A stretch of 64,000 bases of DNA, from NCBI GenBank assembly GCA_021029095.1, contig JAJOHG010000013.1, forward strand, positions 496,001 through 560,000. The letters run 5' to 3'. The first letter of the stretch is position 1, and every line of letters starts with the position of its first letter. The DNA comes from Phellopilus nigrolimitatus. Its lineage: Eukaryota > Basidiomycota > Agaricomycetes > Hymenochaetales > Hymenochaetaceae. Made by a program: the position numbers and the translations under genes. Positions 45,841 to 58,500 of this stretch are shown piece after piece. Under the pieces are notes generated by a model, which saw only the letters and a program-made list of their open reading frames with translations, made no database searches and was not told where the DNA came from.

Positions 45841-47838
45841 TTAGCGCCTGTCACGTCTACGCGTTCGAGCAATTTCAATTCCCCAACCAAATAACCCAAT
45901 AACGCCCGCCCCGGCGAAGCAAGTTCCCACGTAGAAAATCATCTTCGCATAGCGGCCGTCTGCGACGTTGAAGCCAAGGCTCGGGTGACTCGAGTACGGA
46001 GAGGAACCCGTGGTATTCCTCGTCGAGCTCGCATCCATGTGAGAAAGTGCAGTGGAGATGGGCGTGGAAAGAATGTTGCCGATTCCGCGCGAAAGCATAA
46101 GTACGCCAAAAAGCGTCGTGGAGAGCGACGGATTATCCTCTGGAATGACATGTCATAAATCAGTAAATACATGCGAATTAACGATGAAAAATATTCTTGA
46201 CGCACTTGCGACGGGCTTTACGAAGCCAGTGAACAAACTCGACCAGCCTCCAGCTAGTCCACCATAAAATATCCCATACGCCAGCAACCCCGGGAAACCT
46301 CGCGAGAGGACACCCCATAGGACGAAGGTCGCAAGTGATGTACAGAACGTCGTTGCGAGTGCGAGAATCCAGGGGTTGAACTTGTCAGAAAGGACCCCCA
46401 TCCCAACACGGCTCATGACGGAGGAGCCTGAGCGTTATCAGTATGTGAATAATAGCTTCAAAACTGTCGGTGCTTACCGTTTAAGAGAGCGAGAGTCAAA
46501 GAGGCATCAGTATCGCTCAAATTGAGATCACTTGCAAACGCTATTAAAAGAAAGTGTTACTCGCAGGTGTAGGCAAACTTTAGAAGGTCAGTCTCACTGG
46601 GGAGCCAAAGAAGCGGGAGGAAATACGCGAACCCTTGTAAGGTATTCGCGAGAACGTAAAGCATAAAGGGCGGGTTTTTTATCCATGCAAAACGCCATCC
46701 TTGGTCAACTTCTGGGCGCGAATCCGGCCCATGGACGCGGCTCTCTGGAAGACGAGGGCGCAGGAAGGGTAGAGCAGGTAAGATGAGGCCAAGTATCGCA
46801 AGGGAGAGTATTCGGAGAGTCTTGGAGGGTCCGAAAGAATTCACAAGGTGCGGCAAAATTAAAGGAAGGAGTAATCCTCCAACAGCTGTTCCTGTAGCAT
46901 TGATTTATATTAAGTAAGAAAGGGAGGGTAAAAACGAGTAGAAATGTTTTCGGCTCACCCGCGAACATCACTCCATTTGCAAGTCCGCGTCTGCGAACAA
47001 ACCATTCGGACATGAATGAGATACACGGCGCGTAGAGCAGTGCTTTGTGTAGTCTAAATATCAGCCATCAGGTATACAAGACCTTATTCCAGCCACTTAC
47101 ATCCTCCGATCGCATAAAGGAAGCCTTGCAAGATCAGAAGATCTCGCACCTGTTTGGAAGTCACAGTCAAGAAGGTTTCACGGTAAACTTGTTTGCCCAA
47201 GCTTGCCTTGGTCGCATAGCTGGCACCAAAAAGACTTGTAAAACACAGCGCAAGACCAACCCAAAGGCAAGTGCGTTTATGATGAGGGTAGCGATGTATG
47301 AACGGGTAAATAATGGGACCTTGACAATGCTATGGTTGAGTGCATCAGGCGCACACATGGTATAACCATCGAGGACTTACCAGAGCAGTATATTATACCG
47401 GAGGAGAACGTTCCTATTAAAGGAAGGAGCTCTGTAGCCCCCGCCTGAGACGCGAGCTTGTAGTCCCGCATGTATGCATTCAGTAGAACTCCAAAAGAGG
47501 TGGGAAAAGCCCAGACAACAGCTTCAACCAGAAACGCCCCTGCAAGCTTGATAAATGTTATTACAGGACACACAAGCGGAAGCCTTGTATCAAGATAGCT
47601 TACAAACGACCAAGCTTTAAATCCAGTGTCAGTGGGAGCAAGCGACGAAATATTTCTTTGCGACATCATGGCTGAACGGTGGTGACCGAGTTCTCGTAAC
47701 TCGTGATCCTCAAGGGAACCTATGCTGGCTAGAAGTCCCATCCATGCTATGTATACTGAAGACAGAGGTAGAGGCAGGGAGTGGTGTATCCGCTGCGAGC
47801 CCAAGCTCTGCTGTTTGAGTCGAAACCATCGTGGACAT
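45841..47838 (-). CDS. MFS transporter, monocarboxylate-porter-like
   Basis: Membrane carrier with about 12 predicted helices. Recognisable pieces are LAGAFLVEAVVWAFPTSFGV (helix 1), SQAGATELLPLIGTFSSGI, SEWFVRRRGLANGVMFAG (helix 4-5 motif of the MCT-like family), the central loop with RPEVDQGWRFAWIKNPPF, and the C-terminal half MSRVGMGVLSDKFNPWILA, YGGLAGGWSSLFTGFVKPVA and LFGVLMLSRGIGNILSTPIS. The substrate is unknown. The start at 47838 (MSTMVSTQ) is out of frame by one base with the rest at about 47712; removing one T restores FPEDHELRELG. Otherwise translation would have to start further in. It diverges from the next gene. Confidence 0.8.
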
Positions 47839-48145
47839 GACAGAGAGAGTTAGAGAAGATCGACACTGTCACTTGTCTATTCTGACTCGGATTAGACTTT
47901 TAGACTTACATGGGATACCAAATACGTCAATCGGGCTAACTCCGCTGTGGCGCAAGAGTTCCATCTTCACGGCTCGGACGGTCAAGATATTCTTCTGTTA
48001 CTTTTATCAGCTGCGAACCTGGCGCCGTGTGGCCCCATTTGTGTAGTTAGCTTCGTTTTCCGGACGATTAGTAAGTATCTTCAGGATGTATAAGAAGAGC
48101 ACTAAATTATCTGTTTTGATATTCTGAACTCGAAAATCTCAAGCT

Positions 48146-49854
48146 ATGCCTAATACTCAAAACGCTCCGGTCCAAAAGTACCACCACGGCCGGTTTCGGG
48201 TCGCGGGTGGTGTCCTGCCCGACGCTGTAACAGCGTATCAGACTTTTGGCGACCCTTCAAAGCCGTGTATAGTTTTCCCGACCTGCTTCACAGCAAGACT
48301 TGATGGTACTAGGTCTCGTAACTCTAAGAAGGTGTCTCGGTAGATGACCATTGTGTGTGTATATCAAGGGAGTAGCATGTTGGGTCAGACGTATATGATT
48401 GGCGAAGACAAGGTTGGAGCTTTCAACTTGAATGAAGATAATGGAGCTTTACTATCTATAAATAGGCCCTGCAACCTAGCAAATATTTCATTGTCACCTT
48501 CGCTACTTTTTCCAACGGAGAGGCACGTGTCCCTCAATATCACTCAGGAATTTATCTGACATTTCGTGGACTTGCTACTAGTCATCTTCACCATCCAACA
48601 CCGTAAGAGTACATTTAGCTTTCTTGTGTGGGATACCTAACATGCGCCACCAATAGCCTGCACCTTATAATGGACCTTACTTCCCAGCTATATCTAGGAC
48701 AATGTGTGCGTAACAATTTGTTTTACGGCTTTCTCTTACTTGCTTAAATCTGGCACTATTTATATGCACACAGCCGCGCCCAGTACGCAGTCCTCACAAA
48801 GATCCTCGGCGTCAAAAAGGTGTACGCCGCAATCGGTTATTCCACGGGCGGACAACAGGTATGCTTTGCAATTTCGCGTCTGTGACACACTGTGAGTTTT
48901 CTGACTCGGTTTATCTAGGCGTTTTACTGGCCCATCATGTATCCTGAGGTATGTGCCCAATTAGCGGTATGTATGATTTTACGAAACGAAGGTATGTCCC
49001 GATATGCTCCGCGGCATGCACAATAAGTGGTAAGTGCTAATCCGGGTATTGTAAATCAGATAAATCTCATGCTTCCATGCTATAGCCTCATTGAGGGACC
49101 AAAGGCTGCCTTGATCGCATCTAAGGACTTTCATGACGGGCACTATACATCTACTCCAGAAATTGGGCTGCGTGCATTTGCGCGCGCGTATAGCACGTGG
49201 TCGTATGGACAGACCGTAAGAGCTATTGTAGCCTTTCGCATACGCGATACTGAAGAATGAAAAACATCAGTGGTTCAGGGACAACCCCTTCCATCATAAT
49301 GGCGCGTGAGTGTTTCCTTCGTTGTAGTCAAATCGTCAACCTGCCTTTCCCTGACTATCGTCGAAATGGATAGGTTTCCGGACCTGGACTCGTTCCTTCG
49401 CGAGGTTTGGGAGGCACTTTTAATTGCATGGGATGCGAACGACATCCTTGGGCTTCTTCACACTTGGTACGCTGCGGATGTCTCGCTCATCAACGAAGGA
49501 GGAAATTTCCAGGCGAGCCTGAGCGCCATCAAGGCGAAGGGCCTCATCATGCCATGCAAGACGGATTTGTATTTCACCGTGAGTTAGCCCCCTATTTATT
49601 TTCGCTCACACTGACCGCCAACGCCCCCTCTTTTTTCCTAGCCCGAGGACAGCGAGATCGAAGTATCGCACCTGACAAATGCTACGCTCGTCGTTATTGA
49701 CTCTGTCTGGGGTCACGTCGGTGCGTTCCATACTTTTTAAACAAAAATAAAGTTTGACCTAGCTCAACCTTTTCAATATACAGCTGGATCGTTCGTAAAC
49801 CCAGACGACGTCGAATTCATCAAAAACGAAGTGCGAGCTTTCCTCGAGGCTTGA
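48146..49854 (+). CDS. Alpha/beta hydrolase of the homoserine O-acetyltransferase (MetX)-like family
   Basis: Exons with clear joins read KYHHGRFRVAGGVLPDAVTA, YQTFGDPSKPCIVFPTCF, SSMLGQTYMIGEDK, SKYFIVTFATFSNGE and RAQYAVLTKILGVKKVYAAI. Next comes the nucleophile elbow GYSTGGQQAFYWPIMYPE, then NKCLIEGPKAALIASKDFHD, WFRDNPFHHNG, FPDLDSFLREVWEALLIAWD and finally LVVIDSVWGHVAGSFVNPDD with the likely catalytic His. This is the fungal MetX-like group, not necessarily a true methionine-pathway enzyme. One intron appears to start with GC (after SNGE). The join after YPE is the least certain part. Confidence 0.8.
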
Positions 49855-50476
49855 ATAGCAACAGCATAAATGCGCATGTGGTGAATTACAACATATTTGC
49901 TGAAATACTTTGACAAAGCCGGGAGACTCCCCTTCATTGATCTGTACACGTTCGATAAGCAATATTCTGCGCAAGCAAAATAAATTGGATCCTTTTATGT
50001 GTTCGGGCCACGCAAATTGCTCTTCGGGTAGTCTGATGATAGCAAGAGTAGAAAAAGTTTCCTTCTGCTGCAGCAGAGCCAGAGCGTTTTGGCTGAGGTA
50101 CATGAACGAGTAATGTCAGTCCGTCCGAAGGCAGAAGTACAGCCCTTTTCAGCGTGTCGTGGATTGAGCTTAGAGTAGCACTCTGAGTCAGTAGTCCCAA
50201 ACAGCCGGCATCGCAACAAACGCCTCTAAAACTTTGAATTAAAGCACTAACCTCAGACTACAATTCTCTTTTTTACCAATCTTTGGAGGAAGGGCTCTTT
50301 TTTCGGCAGTGGCCTGAATGGTAAGCTAACGTATCTATCCTGTCGCGGACAAAGCCCGAGCAATGTTGCAACAATGTGCACACCACCATTTCCCTCTGGA
50401 TGGCCATGCTGCTAGGCTGTAGACCACTGAAACGAGTACACACCTGATCCCCGTATTTTTAGGGGAGCAACCCTCT

Positions 50477-50996
50477 TCACGCCAAGTCCGCGAAAGTCTT
50501 CGGGAACCTCTCTTTTCGCCGCTGATTAAATGACTCCAGAATCACTGTGGCCAAGCCTAAGAACAGAAAACCGAGAACGGAGGCATGCACATCTCCGTAA
50601 TACGTAGCTCGAACGTTGCTGTCCCGACTCTAGGAGGTCAATCGAAAGGGATATTTACATGACTAGAGCTTGACGCGGGAGCTGACAAGAAGCAAATAAT
50701 GAAACACGCTGTAATCTTGTGCAAGACGAGCTTCGTGGCCTTGGTTCTGCTGCAGATAAATTCGAAGGAAGGGAAGAACGACATCTGAAAATTCGAGTGT
50801 ATCCTGTATGACCGTGGGAGACGCAGATCACGTAAATCGTAGATTACGTCAAGCTCTATAATACTTAATCATCTTATCGTAATCTTTATACTAAAACATA
50901 TTCAAGCCGCACGTATAGAAGCTGTTCAACAGGAACATCATAAAGAGGAATGTAAGATAAAACTGATTTAATCAGCTGTACTTTCCCAAACAACAT
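50477..50996 (-). CDS. Small single-pass membrane protein, unknown family
   Basis: Three exons, 50892-50996, 50675-50803 and 50477-50629, all in phase 0, give 128 residues. It starts MLFGKVQLIKSVLSYIPLYD, has a leucine-rich middle (PVEQLLYVRLEYVL, DVVLPFLRIYLQQNQGHEAR) and then a membrane helix (SVLGFLFLGLATVILESF). A basic tail QRRKERFPKTFADLA follows. No exon exceeds 153 nt, so simple ORF scans miss it. The regular phase, in-frame start and stop, and protein-like composition support a real gene, but the family is unknown to me. The topology (short N-part, one helix, Arg/Lys after it) would suit an organelle or ER membrane subunit. Confidence 0.65.
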
Positions 50997-51095
50997 ATTT
51001 CTAGAGTTGGTTTCAACAGAATAAAGGTTCCAAAGCATATCCGAATGAAATACATCTAAGCGATTCCGTCGACTCTATAGTTCAAACAAACATTG

Positions 51096-53122
51096 TTACG
51101 AAACTGGAGCTTGAGATGTCTCTTCTTCCCTTTCACGATTCTTTGCGTCCTCCCGCCAATCATGTGTCACCTCCTTGAGCCCGAGACTCTGGACTGTGGC
51201 GATGAGGCCAATCACGAGCAACACCGCCCATATGAGGTTGCCATTGAGGATATTTTCATGTTTTATAGAAAATGCGAAAAGGGAAGTCGTACATGCTGGG
51301 GCGAGTGCAAAAGAGAGAGTTGTCGCCATCTGAGCTATACCCTGAAGTACGGAATTTAGGGACAGGAAAAACAGTTAAACGGGACGCCTCAGAGCAATTA
51401 GGTAGAGTCACTGACGTTTATGAGAGAAAGAGCCTCTGCGGACGGTGCAGAATCGTTTATGATAATACTAATCCCAGCTGCAACCAGCTATGTTAGTATC
51501 CTACCCTTCTGTCGAAGAGGTTTGTGCACTCACTAAACGCATGCCCCCCGAAACTCCACACCGTGAAGAACATGCCGACGACTGCGTCGAACGCCCAGGT
51601 TCCCACCCAACCACGCCGCGCTAGCACATTCAGGAGGGGAAAGAACATGACAGCTAAGGGCCAAAATGTAGTACAAAGCTGGTATGTGCGCAACGTGCCG
51701 AGGCGGCGCTCGATCGGCGGGTAGGTCAAGATGACGAGAACGCTGTTGAGTGAACGGAGACCGAGCTGTGTGCCGATCTGTGCTTCGTTGAGCCCAAGGC
51801 CACCTGAGAGGATGGGGGTAAACGCAAAAAGGGAGTATCTGAAGAGAGCCGGGTAATTCAATTGCTGCGCTTGAAAAGTGCAGGAGATTGACTGACACTG
51901 CAAACATAGCCTCAGAGCTAAGAGCCAACAGCGAGCTGCTTAGAAATGCAGCGACAACCTGTCGGGTTAAAACCGAGCGAATAGAGGGGCGCCCTCGTTT
52001 CAGAGGAGCAGCGCAGACCGGTTCCCCGAGCTCGGAAGTGGGTGTTACGGTCCCGTAAATCGACGCCGCCTTTTTTGTGCGGCGCGCGGGTAACGTCTTC
52101 AATAGCGTATACGTGAAATAGTCTGCTATGTGGAAAGGGAAAATGCTTACTTCTTCAAGAGCAAAGTATGCGAAAATGACCGCGAACACCGCAAATGCCG
52201 AAGCAATAAAGCACGGAAGCGCGAAAGGGTATTCATGCCAAAAAGGCGTATCGAAAAGCGAGAAGTTCTTCTCAGGATGAGATAACAAACCGCCCATCGG
52301 TTGGCCAATAATCTGCCCCATTCTGTATGCAATCTCAAGCCTGATGAGCAGGCCAAACGACTGTACCAGCATTAGAGAGTCACTTACAATAAACCCAGAA
52401 AAAGCTATGCCCTGATGTGATTTATCAACAGTCTCAGCTAGCATGACTTTGATTGCCCTACAAAACTATACCTTTATCGAACTGTTGGACTGCAATGAAC
52501 AAAGACTGCTTACGTCCATGTACCACCGAGGGTCCCTCCAATACAACGTGTAGCAATCATGAACCAGTACGACTTCGCTACTCCAAAAAGCCCTATAGAC
52601 AACGCCAACCCCATAGTGCCGACGAGGATGACAGGTTTTCGACCAAAATGGTCAGACATGTATGTACATGGCATAACTACGGATCTAATGAGTATCTTTC
52701 CTTCATAACATAAAAAGGGCCGACGCACTTGAAATAAAGCTCATTACTGCGAAGACCGATTCGATGACACCCGAGTAAAACCCAACGCGCTCCGGGTCAG
52801 TGACAATCCCATTCTCCACAATCATTTGGTCTGAGCATAGCATGTTTCAGCGTCAAAGAAGATGCGTTTGTTTGGTATCATTCATTGACTCACTGATGAA
52901 AGGGAATATCAATTCAAAGCCAAGGGGCTGGATGCAGGCCAGAAACAGAATACCGCATAACGCTTTTACGGGAAGAGACCTTTCAGACCTCTTTTTTGTC
53001 GTACTAGATAATACAGATGAGCTGGAGCTCGCCGTGAGGAGTTGCTCCTCATCACCGGTCGGACGATGTTGAGCGAAAAGCAAAGCAGAGCGCTCGTCGT
53101 CGATTACGGTCGGGTCTGCCAT
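51096..53122 (-). CDS. MFS transporter, tandem copy 1
   Basis: Twelve-helix major-facilitator protein. The N-terminus MADPTVIDDERSALL is followed by an acidic/Ser tail, then LFLACIQPLGFELIFPFI (helix 1). The loop-2/3 signature DHFGRKPVILVGTMG, SYWFMIATRCIGGTLGGTW, YRMGQIIGQPMGGLLSHPEK and the central loop (AASIYGTVTPTSELGEP) come next. The second half contains LGLNEAQIGTQLGLRSLNSV and ends GLKEVTHDWREDAKNR. The pattern resembles plant ZIF1-like / fungal drug-H+ antiporters; substrate unknown. It is a close paralogue of the next gene, in the same orientation. Confidence 0.85.
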
Positions 53123-53537
53123 CCTAACTTGCTGGGTGTCGCTAACTTGATGGATGTCGCCTGGGCTTAAGTTATACGGTCAAGAAAGACGGTCTGACGT
53201 AATTCGAACTAGTTAAGAGGTCATCTATGTACAACGTTTATCTCATTCCAGCGGAAGCAAGAAGGTAACTCCGAGTCAAAGTCGAGTCATGATTACTGTA
53301 TGTCTTCGGGCCGACGGTCCCGAAAGCCTCGCGAGTCGCGAATCAATTTGCTTGGGATCGACGTTCGCGATAGAAGAAAGATTAGATGGGCGCTCAAATA
53401 GCGCCTGATCCGAACGCCCTTTCGAAAACCACTAAATACAAAGTACAACAAAGAGGAAAGCTGGTCCCTGAAAACATCTCTTCCTATATCCTATATATAT
53501 ATAACCTCCAAAAATTGGTGTACAACGGTACACCATT

Positions 53538-55577
53538 TTAACTCGTCTCCGAGACCTGGCTTTTATAATCCTCCCTCCAATCATGTGTCGGCTCTTTGAG
53601 CGTCAAAGAATGTACAGATGCTATGCATGCTACAGAAACATAAGTGAACAGGAACGCGCACTTAGACTTCATCAAACACTTACAGATGCACAAAAGTACA
53701 ATCCAGATCAGGTTCCCGCCTAAGATATTGCTGCTAACTGAGAATGCGAACACAGAGGTCACAAAGGCAGGGGCAATAGTCTGTGGCAAGACGATCGCCA
53801 TCTGCGAAATACCCTGTGATATGAATCGGTCAGAATGAGTATTTATAAGCTTTTTATCTCCTCCTTACGTTCATGGCTGCAAGAGTATCCGCAGAGGGTG
53901 CAGCGTCATTGATCATAACGGCCGAAGCAGCTGAAAGGTCGCGGAGCAATCAATCAGAAAATGGCCGGACTTTTCAATCATTGCAAAGATAAAAACGCAC
54001 GCCAGGAGATATTCGCGATACCCCATACGAGGAAGAAAAGACACAAGACTGCATTCAATATGTATTTGCACACACCCCACCTCGCAAGCACGTTCAGAAT
54101 GGGAAAAAACGCGATGTTGAACGGCCAGAACAACATTGCATAACGATACGTGCGCATCGTGCCAAGTCGACTCTGCAATGGCGAAAAGGCGAACATAAGC
54201 ACGATGCTGATAAAGGATCGAACGGCCATGTGAGCGCCGATCGCCGCTTCGCTAAGGCCAAGTCCACCAGACTCGATGGGAGTAAATGCGAAGAGTGGGT
54301 ATCTGTGACAGTCGTTAGAGAAGGAGAAAATAAACGTTTACAGAAACACTCACAAAGCAAATAGCATTTCTGAGGCGATGACCATCGTTGACAAACTCGA
54401 AATAACCGAAATGACATGCGGTGTCAGAACGGCACGCCACGCAGATTGCTTTTTGCTCTTCATCTGAATGCCATCTCCTGATGCGGCGCCATAATCCTCC
54501 ACCTTCTGGATTTTTTTTGGTTTCGTCTGCAGAATGACCTTAAAGTTGGTCATTGATCCGATGTTAATTACTTCCACTGACCTCCTTAAGAGTGAAACAG
54601 CCTGCAATGGTCGCAAGTGCAGCGAACGACGCAGAAAAGAGACATGGAAACGCATATGGATACGCCTTCCAAAAACTTCCGCCAAATAATGGGAAATTGC
54701 GTTCAGGATGCGACAATAACCCTCCAACTGGCTGGCCAAGTATTTGTCCAATTCTATATGCGATCTTTAAGGCAGAGTGTTGAACATTCATCTCTGATAT
54801 AAACTGAATTGGCACTGACTCCGAATGCCGCGAAGGTTTTTCCTTGGTTCGATCTGTCAGTGATTTCCCCTAGCATGACTTTCATTGTCCTAAATATAAG
54901 TTGAATGTAAAACCATCGTGATTAAAATGGATGACTCACGACCAACTCGCGCCGCTAATCCCTCCTGCTGACCGAGTGACGATCATAAACCAATAGCTTC
55001 TGCTGAACCCAAATAGAGCGGTAGAAACTGAGAGAACGCCAATAGAGATAAGCACAACAGGCTTTCGTCCATAGCGATCCGACATGAAGGAACATGGAAC
55101 AACTGCCAAAACGTATTCAGAGATTTGGTAAGAGTTCAGGAATTTATGCAACTTACTGAATAAGAAACTCATGAGCGCGAAGATCGACTCAATAACACCA
55201 GAATAAAAGCCAACGCGTTGTGGGTCCTCGACTATACCAGTCTCCAAGATCATCTGGTCTGAGGGAACCATACGAATCAGTTGAGGCGCGACACAGAGAA
55301 GGGCATACAACCCACTGATAAACGGAAACACCAGCTCGAATGCCAATGGCTGCACCGCATTCAGGACCAAAATGACTGCAACCGGCCGCCAGGGAAGGGG
55401 CGAGGGCGTCTCTTGCGCACACAGCGTCGCAGTGCTGGATACAAGTGACGATGGTAGTAATGGCGATGTCAGTAATTGCTCTTCATCGGAGGCAAGAATG
55501 TTTTTCGTCTTAGAATCGCGACCACGCAATAGAGATGATCGCTCGTCATGGTCGTCGGCACGTAGTTCTGTGGACAT
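53538..55577 (-). CDS. MFS transporter, tandem copy 2
   Basis: Same architecture as its neighbour: MSTELRADDHDERSSLLRG start, AVILVLNAVQPLAFELVFPF (helix 1), SDRYGRKPVVLISIGVLS, SYWFMIVTRSAGGISGASW, YRIGQILGQPVGGLLSHPER and the same C-terminal phrase LKEPTHDWREDYKS. Exon order is conserved between the two, so they arose by tandem duplication. The central loop has diverged (lysine-rich here). The frame appears intact. Confidence 0.85.
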
Positions 55578-58500
55578 GGCGCCCTGAAGTCATGAACTCC
55601 GGGGCCTCGTCGCGCTTTTGTACAGAAGAATTTTTTTAGGGAGAAGGCGGAGATTGAGGGTAATTTCAAGTCCGGGACACAGTCCGACACAGAATCCGTA
55701 TTTTTGAACCGATGACTCAAAGAACGCATCGTAGTGGGCAAAGCGTCGGCCTGAGAGTCCTTCGATGAGGTATCGATGAGCTTAAGAACATCATCGTGGA
55801 ACGTTCGACACTTACGTCCACGGAGCACATATGCATCAGGTAGTTGAACGTCCGAGTCCCCTCGAAGTCGGCTATACCGACTGAAGATCTTGGATGACTA
55901 CTTAGTACTGTCAAGGTCACAGAGCCGCCATGTCACTCGCCAAGTTGGTCCCGTCGATGCGATTAGCCACAATGGCAATTGTCCACATATTTACTCGGAG
56001 TATCTGCAGACATCAACAGCTCGGACGACGTAAACCGTAGCGATGGACAAAGGTTCCCACTGCGCCCAAAGATTTTTTACGTTCGCGGAAGGCTTCATAT
56101 TCGGGTGCGAGTCGATATTGCTAACAGAAAATTCTGATCTGAACTCTGGTGCACGTTTATCGCTGTTCAAAAGGGCAAGCGTGTACCCGTGCCAATGTGC
56201 TATACTCATGGCTATTCTGTCTGTGCTATTCTTCCTGATGATCTCCCGCGCAAGAACACTCATGGCATTCATGAAAGTCGCCTGTGATTCCTCGGTGTTC
56301 ATTTGAAGACAACATAGACAAAGGAAGGAAGGGCGGAGCTGTTGCGGAAGGACAGCATGTATTCATCTTGTGACGAGAGTTGGATTGCGATCGGTATTGA
56401 AATGAACATTTTATATCAGGTGAGTCCTATCGAAGGTTGGCGAATAGCCGCAACATTTCTGCAGGCTCGAAGGAGCACTATACCAATATTGGAGTGCTTT
56501 CGTGCACGTTTCTTGCCTTCTCTCTTTGTTTTCTGATGAAGCTTTTGTTACGTCATTTTTTTTGTTGATTACCAGGCCTCTTAGCTCCGGTGAAATTTAA
56601 TACTATGGGAAATGGACTGTAATAATACTTGTTGAAAGCCGCGGGTGCGTTATATCTCTTACAGGTTCAATATCGGAGCAAAGCAGACCTGGCACAAAGT
56701 CGAGTTTCAATTCGTCGAGCCCGACTCACTTGGGACATCTGGTTTCCCAACTCATGGAACTCCAATGACACGAGGGGTATGCGGAGCAGAAGCTTTTATG
56801 GTTATCTCCCTTCCTATTTGAACCTTTCATTTCGTACTCCTCTAGAACACGGAAAGCAAGTCTCGCCGGATGCTCGCTGGCGGTTTTCCAACGCCAGCAA
56901 AGGATTCTGACTTGGTTCTGTGGATTTACTGCCTCGTCTTTGAATGCTTGGAATACATGAAATGCTATAAAATTAGCCTTGATGTATTTATCTGCTCTTC
57001 TTTCTCGAGTTTTGTTTGATATTCTCACAGTTCAGTATGAACGTCTTGAGAGCCATTACGACAACAGATCTTTTGATGGCTATCATTGATAACTCTAACA
57101 AAGGACACCTCCTGTCCCTCAAAAGTTCGTACGGTCAAACAGTGTTCAAAACAGATACCGAATTATTAACTTATTGTCTGCACTCTCGCATCTAACAATC
57201 ACGAATTACAACAGGCACGAAGACTCAAATTCTTCACGTCAACCATAGGCCCATTTATGCATCATGTTCTCTGTACAGAGTCGAGCCATTTGTTTCACGC
57301 CTCTCTTGTAGTGGCTGATACCTACAGTGCCCGAAGGCTGCATTGTTACTACCGGGCCGTCCGGCCGTCTGACCTTCGACACTCGTACGTGCCTCGGGAT
57401 CTGTTCGATTATGATTCAACAGTAGCAGCAAAGCAAAACGCACCCGCACCTAGACTCGACCTTCTCCCCGGGAAAAAAGGCCGAGCTCGAAAACCCTTTT
57501 CAGGTTAAATTTCTTCCTCTCCATCCAATTGTTCTTGCGGCAGCCATCGCTCCTGACTTTTTCCTAAAATCAGGCCGTTCATTTCTTCTTCGCATTTCGG
57601 CCCGTCTCGTGTGCCTGGCTAGTCAATCAAATACTCACTAAACAAACATTTCGTGGTCGTTGCCTTCAAACCTACTGGACTCGTAACAGCTCATCAAAAG
57701 CTTTCCCTGACTCGCATTAACCACGCATCCAGTGACAACGGCTGTCAAATCTAGAATCGTCTACGTTGATGCACCGTCCTCCGGTTTACGGAGGCCGCGG
57801 TGACGATAGCGGATGATGTGGACAAAGCTTCTCCTCCTTGTATGAATGGTGATATTCAGACCGCCTTCTCCTTCTCTCATCGCAGTAATTTCGAGCCTTC
57901 GAATTCTCGAGCTATCACACCATCGCAAGCACTGTGGGGCTTCTCGCTGAACTCTTTTCGGTGCTTCTTGTATGCACAGTTTCGACGCTACCACTTTCGT
58001 TGCCTTCTCGGGAGATCGGCTTCCCATTTGTTCTAGGAAAAGCTTTACTGGGCTGTCGTGTGTCATTCACGAGGTCCCTCTACCCCGTATTTTCTATGAC
58101 ATCACTCAAATAAGGAAAGGTTGTGGGGTCGACAGTACAATCTCCGTAAACTCAAAAGCGAACCACACTGGGAGTCAACTGGCTCATGTCTTACTGACAG
58201 GATGTAAGCTCGTCTACGTGTTCTTCAGTGCTCAGGAAGACACACCCGTCTAGCAGATTCCTTGTGAAGCCACGCACGACGGCAAAGCTTCGCTTGCTCA
58301 TTCGCCCGGGTCAACATACTGCCATCAAAAATTGGCGGGTAGCGAAGGGTGAGCAAGTGAGATGATCAGTGACAACGTGTCTAGTGCTAGGTCGAATCGA
58401 ACTGATACTCGCGATAGGGGTCGAAGGACAAGAATGAGGAACAAAAGTGATGTCACTCTCGCGAGTTGTGTTCAAGCGTCCAGAAGAAGCCTCAGCACCG

